A stretch of DNA of 64,000 nt from Sideroxydans sp. Its GTDB lineage: Bacteria; Pseudomonadota; Gammaproteobacteria; Burkholderiales; Gallionellaceae. This document shows, one piece after another, positions 18,851-26,056 of this stretch. Numbering within the stretch: position 1 is the stretch's first letter; each line of letters starts with the position of its first letter. The stretch is from assembly GCA_027310725.1 (NCBI GenBank), contig DAIDAG010000066.1, positions 32,828 through 96,827 of the forward strand, in the 5' to 3' direction. The notes under the pieces are model-generated. The model searched no databases. It was not told the DNA's origin and was given only the letters and a program-made list of their open reading frames with translations. The position numbers and the translations under genes were made by a program.

Positions 18851-19274
18851 GTGGAGCAAGTTAGTCGCGCTACCCAAAGCGGTACAGCAAGATATCGCTT
18901 GCGTACTTGCCTTTGAATTTCATATCAGGACTACGATTACCAATAGCGTCGCGCAGGACTTTGGCTGTGACCTCATCGGCATGACTAATGAACAAAAAAA
19001 TCTAACTCAATCCATAAAATCTAACCAAAACTTTGAACGAGAACTTTACCTGGCCATTTTAACGACTGGGATAGGAAAAATATTTCCGAGTGTAACTTTG
19101 CAATATTTGCCACCTGAAAAGATGGTTCATATATTAGGCATTCTCACAATGTGCGAATATCGAAATGCTGAGCAGAAAATTGTTCAGAATGATTTGCAAT
19201 ACTCAGGTTATTCCTTTGATCCGGATGAGGCGAGATGACCTTCCCCCGGTTTTTCGTCTTCCAACGAGCGGGAT

Positions 19275-20165
19275 TCATGCTACCTGCTTTTCCTGAGGTT
19301 GAGAATTGATCCAGTCATTCAAGAACTGCATCGGTGACTTGTAGCCCAGTGTCGAGTGCAGCCGTTTCCGGTTGTAGAACACTTCGATGTATTCAAACGC
19401 CATGGCAATCACCTCGTCCCGCGTTTCGAAGCGTTCTCCATATACGCGCTCATTCTTGAAACTGCCGAACCAGCTTTCGGTCGGGGCGTTATCCCAGCAG
19501 TTTCCCTTGCGACTCATCGAGCAAACTATGCCGTACTCGGCGAGCTTGGCCTGGAATGCATGGCTGGCATACTGGCTGCCGCGATCCGAGTGATGGATCA
19601 GTCCTGCCGCCGGTTTGCGCCGGAACCACGCCATTGTCAGCGCGTCAGTCACAATGTCTGCCGTCATGCGCGGCTTCAGTGACCAGCCTACCACCTCGCG
19701 GTTGAACAGGTCGATCACGATGGCCAGATACAGCCAGCCTTCATCCGTCCACAGATAGGTGATGTCGGATGTCCAGACCTGGTTGGGCGCATCGGGTTCG
19801 AAGTTCCGCTCCAGCAGGTTCGGCGCCACCGACAGATTGTGTTTCGAGTCGGTCGTCACTTTGAAGCGCCGTTTATGCTTGGCCCGAATGCCGTTCTCCT
19901 GCATCAGTCGCTCCACGCGTTCCTTGCTGGCCGGGAAGCCGCGCAATCGCAGTTCCCTGACCATGCGAGGACTGCCGTACGAACCTTTGAATTCCGCATG
20001 GATGGATTGGATCAGCGCCAGCATCTGGGCATCGGTCAGCCGCTTGCGGTAAGGCTTCCCGCCACGTTGCCACGCCCGGTAGCCGCTCACCGAAACGTCC
20101 AGCATCCGGCACATCTCGTCCAGCGTGTAATCCTTGCGCTGCGCATCAATCCAGGCGTACTTCAC
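19275..20165 (-). CDS. IS3-family transposase OrfB
   Basis: 296-aa catalytic subunit with an HTH_21-like segment (MCRMLDVSVSGYRAW) and an rve integrase core. The DDE residues lie in WTSDITYL, HHSDRGSQY and NAPTESWFGSFKNE. It overlaps the orfA stop (GTGA). The orfB frame is open back through the A7 slippery tract, so the active enzyme is expected to be an OrfAB fusion made by -1 frameshifting. Confidence 0.93.
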   Translation of the reverse strand: MKYAWIDAQRKDYTLDEMCRMLDVSVSGYRAWQRGGKPYRKRLTDAQMLALIQSIHAEFKGSYGSPRMVRELRLRGFPASKERVERLMQENGIRAKHKRRFKVTTDSKHNLSVAPNLLERNFEPDAPNQVWTSDITYLWTDEGWLYLAIVIDLFNREVVGWSLKPRMTADIVTDALTMAWFRRKPAAGLIHHSDRGSQYASHAFQAKLAEYGIVCSMSRKGNCWDNAPTESWFGSFKNERVYGERFETRDEVIAMAFEYIEVFYNRKRLHSTLGYKSPMQFLNDWINSQPQEKQVA

Positions 20166-20467
20166 AGTGTTTCTCTCGCGAAGTACGCCGTCGCTTTTTT
20201 TAGGATTTCGTTCTCCCGCTTGAGCCTGATGACCTCCGACCGCAACCGCGAGAGCTCCATCTGCTCGGGTGTCACGACCTTGCCGCCCGGCTTGTTCAGC
20301 TTGCCAGCATCGGCTGCCTTGACCCAGTTGCGTAGCGTCTGCTCGACCAGACCCAAGTCCTTCGCAACCGCGCTGATCGACTGGCCTGATTTCACGCGAT
20401 TGACCGCCAACCCTCGGAACTCCGGCGTGTATTCCTGCTTCGGTATCTTCATCATCTTCCTTTCCAT
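20162..20467 (-). CDS. IS3-family transposase OrfA
   Basis: 101-aa helix-turn-helix DNA-binding subunit (SISAVAKDLGLVEQTLRNWV) with a C-terminal leucine-zipper-like segment (ELSRLRSEVIRLKRENEIL). AAAGGA upstream fits a start at the in-frame ATG 20452 better than 20467. It carries the frameshift site near its end. Confidence 0.9.
   Translation of the reverse strand: MERKMMKIPKQEYTPEFRGLAVNRVKSGQSISAVAKDLGLVEQTLRNWVKAADAGKLNKPGGKVVTPEQMELSRLRSEVIRLKRENEILKKATAYFARETL
20195..20201 (-). promoter_or_regulatory. A7G programmed -1 frameshift site
   Basis: The minus strand reads CTAAAAAAAGCG within orfA, the classic A6-A7/G slippery heptamer of IS3 elements. Slipping back one base enters the open orfB frame. 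Confidence 0.7.
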
Positions 20468-22076
20468 AAGTAACTCGATTTTACGTTACCCTTGGAAAAC
20501 GATTTTTCGGGGGAAGGTCAAGAGTGCAATATTTAGTGATGATTGCGGATGCGCTGCAAATCATTAATTTGGATGAAATCAAACGTTTTGATAACGACTA
20601 TTTTTTTGATTTTTGGTTGAAACTCAGAAGGCTTGTCTATATTGAGTGTCAGAACGCTGTAGCAACGGATTTGGCAGCTTTCTCGGAGACCCTCAAGCCT
20701 CGATTTAGCGCCCTATCGAACTCCAGAAAAGAAACCCTAGTTATTTTGGCAGACTCGCTCTCACAAAAGCAGCAAAAGAGTTTGGAAAAGAAATCAGAGC
20801 CTGCCAAGCCGGCGGCCCCATTTGACCCTGAAGTTCACAAAAAGGAACATCCATTCCTTTATATTCCCTATCCTAAACTTGTTAGTCTTATGGATGAAGT
20901 TACCACGCTGCTGCTAACACAATTTAAGAATATTCCTATTGATGAATACGAGTTGCGAAGACTGATTGGAGCTAAGGATTCCGTTCCGACTACATTACTC
21001 GGCTCAATGGCTAAGTTCGATTCTGAAGTGCTGGCGTATGCTGTCGTTGTTGCGAGCATCGTACCCAACGAAGAAAAGTTTGTCGGTACGGGGGTATGGA
21101 AAAGGATTACCGAAGTCCTTGAACAACGTAATCTTGCTCAGTTTCAAAGAATGGCTGAAGCACAGTGTAATGGGATGCTCGGTGATGCAAAGATGGATGT
21201 TGAAAATGCAGATCCCCAAAGTCTGTCTCTTGGCCTAAATTTACTAATGGTCTGTAGGAAAGCTCCATCAGAGTATGTTAAGTCCTCTCTAGCAAGGCGA
21301 TCTGAGAATCTACCGGCTTTATTTACTGGTACTGTGATTTTTCGTCATGTTCTTAATCATCCAAAGTATGGGAAATTACTAGCCTCCAGTGTGAGAGCTA
21401 TTTTTCAGTCAATCGCACGTAAGCTAGATGAAATGACAAAGGGTGAGCTACTAAATGCCGAGCAACAAAAACAGTTAACCCTAGAGCCCACGAAGGTTCC
21501 GAAGAAAGAAGGGATATTTATATCGTATGCAACAAAATACGATAGTTATATTGGTTCGAAGAAATGGAATGAACTCACATTACATGAACGCAAAACCATT
21601 ATTGAACATGAGTTCAATTACAAGGAAATGGATTTCGAAGAATTTGTTATGTCGAGTGGATTGATAAAATTACAAGCCAATGGAATCAGAGCACTTTATG
21701 TTGCTTCATTAATGCTTAACGAGCGAATTGGTTTGATTAAACCGAATGTACGTGGAACAAAAGATACCCAACATTTGCTAGGCATTTATGTAGGCACAAA
21801 ATTCTTTCGAGAAGCGACTGGCTTATTACTAGACAAAGCCAATGAAGAGACTGACTACAATGGGTTTGAACTAGAGAGATTGGCTCAAACAAACAGAACG
21901 CCGAGTGTTTTAGATGATGCTTTGGACTTGAATGTGAATGAGGCACGGCAATTTATCATTAGCCATCTAGAACGTGCGAGTTCTTGAATAATTGATAGCT
22001 GCCAGTCGTCAGTTAGGGCGATGTATCGGATGCTTTCGGACTTGGCTGTAGAATATTTATTCGCGAATGGCGGGTT

Positions 22077-22128
22077 ATGTCTCGGAAGCAGAAGTTGGAA
22101 ATTGAGCCATTCGGGGCCCGCTAAGGCC
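22077..22128 (-). repeat. ~50-bp inverted repeat, right copy
   Basis: Reverse complement of the copy at 16911-16962 with about four mismatches (core CCCCGAATGGCTCAATT). It lies ~90 bp after the end of the split partner gene. The rest of the 21988-22266 interval shows no gene. Confidence 0.75.
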
Positions 22129-22266
22129 GATATGAAGACGATCTGAAAACCGGACACAGGAGACCGTCAACGATGTCAGTTTGTCCGTAACGTCCAATGA
22201 CGCGTTTGATTCTGGCCGGTAAACCAACCTCAACCGAAATCCCGTTTCTTGTCGACCAGTCGCATA

Positions 22267-23598
22267 TTACCCCCGTGGCGCTTTCGAATTTACTGGCACA
22301 TCTTCATCTGACGCCGTCACTCGGAGCGCGGTCACCAGAATGTCGGTAATGGAAGGGAAGGTCTTGCCAAAACGTCCACTCAGCCCGAAATTCTGCCCGT
22401 CGCCCTGTGTCGCCACTTCTTCGCATGCCTGCCAGACCGTCTGCCGGCGCTCATTCCACGGAATAGCCCGGGATCTCAGGTCTTCCCATGCATCCATAGA
22501 CGGATTCAGCTTGAGAGCGCTGTAGGCCTCCCATATCCCCATGCAGTCATGCGAAACACACAGTTTGCGAATATCGTCGTCATCCACGGGAGGAAGACTG
22601 TTCGGGTCTTTGGTCTCGCGCAGCGTCTTGGGCGTCCAGTGCAGATCCAGCTCGGCGCCAACCTTCTTAAGTTCTTCGATACTGATGTAGCCCATCTCAC
22701 CGCCATCGCCATACAGGTCAGACAAGCCGTAGGCCTGGATTTGACGCACTTCCATGTCGCGCTCGGTAATATAGAAATTGGCGCCGGCAGTGAAATAGTG
22801 CATGTAGGCAATGGCCTCGTCGCCCATTCCGTCCTGTTCGTAAGTCTTGGGCATGGTCTCGACAAGTTTTCGCAGCTCATCCAGCTTGTCCACGAAAAAC
22901 TGGCCTTCTTCACCTCTAACCAGCGCCAGCATCGTTTTTAACTGCTGCGTACCGATGAATTCCCTCAGTATTGGAACGTAGGTTGAGATCGCATTCGTGT
23001 GGCGCCGGAAGTCCGCATCCTGCCTGACCGTTGCCTTACGCATGTCTTCGTCGACGCGTGCTTCCTGCGCCGCCGATTCATCTGGCAACTCGGTATTGAC
23101 TCGCAAATTGGGGATCAGCAGCTTGCGGTAGTTGGGAGGATAGTCGCCGCCCATCCTCGCGCCTTCGTCGCGGAGTATATTTCCTGCGACTTCCTCTCCG
23201 ACGATCCCCGCGATCCTGGTCGTATCCTGATTGTTGTCCTTGTAGATTGGCAGTTCATCTGCACCGTAGATCGCCAGGAACATCCCGTAGTCCGTTTTAC
23301 CGTACAGGATGGTTACCAACGTGCCATTTTTGCGAGCCGACTCTATCTCGTGGAATTTCGGATGGAAAAAGCCGATTCCGCCATGCTCGTCGAGCAATGT
23401 CTCGGGGTGCTGCCATTCGCAGGCCGCAAAGAGGTTGCGCGCAACGACCTGGTCGCCTTCGGCCAGATCGACGAACTCCTGCTTTGTCATCGGCGGCTCG
23501 CCTTCAGAGTATTCTGGCTGATAGACAGGATCGCCGGGCTGGGCGGTGTCAAATGCCTGGACTGTCAATTTTTCAAAAATCTTGGTGGTAGCGGACAT
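22267..23598 (-). CDS. DUF2958-like plasmid/ICE protein
   Basis: About 443 aa. Two stretches recall DUF2958: HPETLLDEHGGIGFFHPKF and, later, GEMGYISIEELKKVGAELDL followed by HWTPKTL. No catalytic motif is recognised; such proteins are common on plasmids and phage-like elements. ATG 23598 (MSATTK) is chosen because GGAG lies 5 bases upstream; the ORF-track start at 23631 lies inside a promoter-like element. It is last in a run of minus-strand accessory genes. Confidence 0.7.
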   Translation of the reverse strand: MSATTKIFEKLTVQAFDTAQPGDPVYQPEYSEGEPPMTKQEFVDLAEGDQVVARNLFAACEWQHPETLLDEHGGIGFFHPKFHEIESARKNGTLVTILYGKTDYGMFLAIYGADELPIYKDNNQDTTRIAGIVGEEVAGNILRDEGARMGGDYPPNYRKLLIPNLRVNTELPDESAAQEARVDEDMRKATVRQDADFRRHTNAISTYVPILREFIGTQQLKTMLALVRGEEGQFFVDKLDELRKLVETMPKTYEQDGMGDEAIAYMHYFTAGANFYITERDMEVRQIQAYGLSDLYGDGGEMGYISIEELKKVGAELDLHWTPKTLRETKDPNSLPPVDDDDIRKLCVSHDCMGIWEAYSALKLNPSMDAWEDLRSRAIPWNERRQTVWQACEEVATQGDGQNFGLSGRFGKTFPSITDILVTALRVTASDEDVPVNSKAPRG

Positions 23599-23614
23599 AA
23601 TGACTCCAAAATTG

Positions 23615-23640
23615 ATGGACGTAATATTCATGCATTAAAT
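23615..23640 (-). promoter_or_regulatory. Weak copy of the 26-bp transfer-module dyad (promoter of the DUF2958-like gene)
   Basis: The minus strand reads ATTTAATGCATGAATATTAC, matching the ATTTGGTGCAT part of the stronger copies with an AT-rich -10-like tract, ~40 bp before the DUF2958-like start codon. The distal half site is poor. Confidence 0.4.
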
Positions 23641-23675
23641 ATCGGCCACAAACCACGCCTAGCACCTTGGCGTGG

Positions 23676-25433
23676 CTAACGTAGTTTCATGCCGGGGGAG
23701 GAGGGCTGCAACGCCTTCATACGCTGATCTGCGGCCTCACGAACACGAGTGTCGCGGTCGTCCAAGGCATGTTCAAATTGGGCCTCATCGAGATCACCGA
23801 ACTTGACAACAGCCAGGCGGACATCGGCATCCTCATGCTTCATTCTCACGTTATTTAGCCCTTTGGGCTGAAAAAAATACTTGGGTTTTTCCACGTTGTT
23901 GCGGAATTGGTAACACGGCATACGCTGCGCGCTGATCATAAATGCCGGATCGGAATAGTGCCAGTTGGTATTCAGCGTGGGGGGCGGCTCGCCTTCACGC
24001 AGTTTTTTGAAGATCGAGACGATCAAGTCGCGCGCGCCATGCTGGGCAGCGTATCCGCGCCATGCAGTCGCCGCCTCCTTGAACCCGAAGGATTCAGCAA
24101 TTCTTGCGATCCACTCTGAAACAACGCGTTTTGTCTTCGCCAGAATCGTGTTGTTCTGGTACCCGGTCGGTTCGGTGTACAGGATCTCGGCCAACTCGGC
24201 CAGTGCCTCGTCCACGGCTCGGGCACGCATGTAGTCCGGGGATTTTGTTTGAGAAAGGTGCAGGGCTTCATCTGTAATCAACCAGGCGTTAGCCTTGTTG
24301 CGTACCCATTCGTCGCTCATGTACAGATAGATCATCTGGGCGATATACTCGCGCTCCGTCAAGAACCGGCGCAGCCCGAAATGGAACAACTCGTGCCCCA
24401 GAGCGCGCCCGACAGCAAAACGATCGGACAGCCCGTCTCGGAACAGGAAAAGACGCCCGCCGAACACGGTTGCAGAGGTGACCCCGTCCTCGGTCTTGGT
24501 GATACCGCCAATTTCAGTAGCGCTGTCCCGGATCAGCACGGGAACTTCCGTCGCAAATGGTTTCAGAAGGCGCTCGACTTCTTCCACAATGGCGCCGATT
24601 GACAGCCACTCTTTTTCTGGAAGCGCTCCGCTCAGATCTTCGATGTTGCCCGACGTGGATGGGCAAGAATAGGGGGTAGGTGCTAGTGGCGCAGTATTGC
24701 GACACCAGGATAGTGTTTTTGCAGCGATGCGTCTGCGTCGTTCTGCGCTTGCAGAAGCTGCTCTGTTTCGGAGTTCGTCAGTCGTTCTGAAACCAATGAG
24801 GTACTGTGATTCATCGCAGGTGAGGGCGTCTGGCTCGATTCCGAAAAGCTCTTTGATCGGTTGTTGTCCATGTCGTCCTCCTAGACGGTTAATCGTTCTG
24901 ATTATGGCATTCATTCTACCGGTGCGGCTTGCGTTTGTCAGCAATACCGTGCCGGCGACGATACCGCCGTTTTCCTGTATGTACGAGGCAAGGTCTGCCA
25001 GCGTACAGCCCATTGTTGAAACGTCATCGACCAGCACGTAACGCTTGCCGCGCACCACGTCCCCGGCGAATTCGGCGCGCGCGATCAACCGCTCCATCGC
25101 GTCCGCCCCGGCATGAAAGGTTTTGTTCATCTGAAATATGCCGGAACCTTTCACGCCGCCGGCCTTGGCCGCGTAATGCATGGCAAGGGCATTTGGAATC
25201 TGGTTGTGACCAGCCATCTCCTGTGCCATCACAGGCAGATAAACGACATCTTCACCATATTGCAGCCGCGCGGCTGCAATAGCCTCTGGTGTTACCAGAT
25301 CCAATACGATCCTTATCGCAGCCTGAATATCGCCAGCCTTGGCCGCACGATAGTCAGGGTGACGCTTCAAAGTGCGATCGTCTTTGAAGCACGAAATCGG
25401 AACTATGTTTTTGGGGAAAGAATAGACGCGCAT
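23676..25433 (-). CDS. Polyvalent protein: phosphoribosyltransferase plus HExxH metallopeptidase-like domain
   Basis: About 585 aa. The N-terminal ~200 residues form a type I phosphoribosyltransferase domain with the PRPP-binding motif YVLVDDVSTMGCTLADL. Residues ~260-460 resemble the metallopeptidase-like module of phage polyvalent proteins (FGGRLFLFRDGL, then LGHELFHFGLRRF with HExxH). The C-terminal ~60 residues contain short HEAT-like repeats (DADVRLAVVKFGDLDEAQFE). PRTases of this sort may act on nucleotides or modify targets; the actual substrate is not evident. ATG 25433 is preferred over 25499 because the latter runs into the preceding gene. Confidence 0.75.
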   Translation of the reverse strand: MRVYSFPKNIVPISCFKDDRTLKRHPDYRAAKAGDIQAAIRIVLDLVTPEAIAAARLQYGEDVVYLPVMAQEMAGHNQIPNALAMHYAAKAGGVKGSGIFQMNKTFHAGADAMERLIARAEFAGDVVRGKRYVLVDDVSTMGCTLADLASYIQENGGIVAGTVLLTNASRTGRMNAIIRTINRLGGRHGQQPIKELFGIEPDALTCDESQYLIGFRTTDELRNRAASASAERRRRIAAKTLSWCRNTAPLAPTPYSCPSTSGNIEDLSGALPEKEWLSIGAIVEEVERLLKPFATEVPVLIRDSATEIGGITKTEDGVTSATVFGGRLFLFRDGLSDRFAVGRALGHELFHFGLRRFLTEREYIAQMIYLYMSDEWVRNKANAWLITDEALHLSQTKSPDYMRARAVDEALAELAEILYTEPTGYQNNTILAKTKRVVSEWIARIAESFGFKEAATAWRGYAAQHGARDLIVSIFKKLREGEPPPTLNTNWHYSDPAFMISAQRMPCYQFRNNVEKPKYFFQPKGLNNVRMKHEDADVRLAVVKFGDLDEAQFEHALDDRDTRVREAADQRMKALQPSSPGMKLR

Positions 25434-25443
25434 ATAGATTTCT

Positions 25444-25968
25444 TTATCTCGGCTTCTGGATATGTCCAACATCGGGGTAATCATCAAGACGTTGCGCAAC
25501 GCTCTCTACGTCCACACCAAACCCCTGAATAAACGACGGCGAGGCCACGTCAACGCCGACGCTTGCAAGCGCCAATACAAGCGATTCCATCGCATCGGCG
25601 GCTGCGCGAGCTGCGACATCCGGCTCGCCGTCGGAGAACTGTTCCAACAGCCCGGATCCGGACTTATCTATCCAGACCAACCTTTCCCCGCCGGCGCGTT
25701 GTTTCTCCAGCGCGATCGTGAGGCCAAACGGCAGCACGAACTCCGTTCGTTTCTGCTTCATGATCAACTCCATCTGGATACTCGAATACTTCGCTACCAG
25801 CGCGGCTGTCTGTTCCTTCGTCCATTTGGCGGCATCGTCGCCGTGCAGATATGCTTTCAGGCGATACGCGAATGTGTCGGCAACGGGTAGTCCGGCCCGA
25901 TCTTTGTAGCCATCGATGAAGATGCCATTGGAACGATCGTTAAAATCAAATTGGGCAGGAGTATTCAT
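25444..25968 (-). CDS. Hypothetical protein (174 aa)
   Basis: Soluble protein starting MNTPAQFDFNDRSNGIFIDG; mixed alpha/beta with an Ala-rich helix (DVAARAAADAMESLVLALAS). No family recognised. Its start is one base after the stop of a 28-codon ORF and its stop is 10 bp before the PRTase gene start, so all belong to one operon. Confidence 0.65.
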   Translation of the reverse strand: MNTPAQFDFNDRSNGIFIDGYKDRAGLPVADTFAYRLKAYLHGDDAAKWTKEQTAALVAKYSSIQMELIMKQKRTEFVLPFGLTIALEKQRAGGERLVWIDKSGSGLLEQFSDGEPDVAARAAADAMESLVLALASVGVDVASPSFIQGFGVDVESVAQRLDDYPDVGHIQKPR

Positions 25969-25969
25969 G

Positions 25970-26056
25970 TCACATCTTCAAGTTGGAAACGGGATGAGGG
26001 CTGCCCCCGTCGCACATTGCGACAATCGCGCTCACAATGGTTTTCTTGTCTTCCAT
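25970..26056 (-). CDS. Putative 28-aa small protein (below the ORF-track cutoff)
   Basis: An ORF starting MEDKKTIVSAIVAMCDGGSP exactly fills the gap between the 894-codon polyvalent gene (its stop abuts this ATG) and the 174-aa gene (ATG one base after this TGA). GAGG lies about 7 bases upstream. Tight packing and a ribosome site support translation; it could also serve only to couple translation of its neighbours. Confidence 0.5.
   Translation of the reverse strand: MEDKKTIVSAIVAMCDGGSPHPVSNLKM

Larger units (their letters stand above)
19236..20520 (-). mobile_element. IS3-family insertion sequence, complete
   Basis: 1285-bp element with imperfect terminal inverted repeats (TGACCTTCCCCCG at both ends, then ~30 bp of partial match). 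It carries overlapping orfA and orfB on the minus strand. The flanks show a 3-bp direct repeat, AGA, as expected for this family. It interrupts the kinase-partner gene in the opposite orientation to that gene. Confidence 0.93.
18819..21987 (+). pseudogene. Kinase-partner gene of unknown family, split by an IS3 element
   Basis: The 5' part (18819-19235, starting MSIFDLFRKSEW, ribosome site GGTGG) and the 3' part (20524-21987) are one gene. If the IS (19236-20520) and one copy of the AGA duplication are removed, ..FDPDEAR joins VQYLVMIADALQ.. in the same frame, giving ~626 aa. As it stands, translation ends on a TGA formed by the first bases of the IS. The 487-aa 3' ORF could start only at GTG 20524, without a good ribosome site. 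The protein is mostly helical with a charged Lys/Glu/Pro linker near residue 230. I recognise no domain. It overlaps the kinase gene and is probably its substrate or effector. Confidence 0.85.

Noticed and set aside
18807-19238. Separate 143-aa gene, and 20524-21987 as a separate 487-aa gene
   Set aside because: The stop of the first is made by the IS3 end and the second starts right after the target duplication; both are pieces of one gene.
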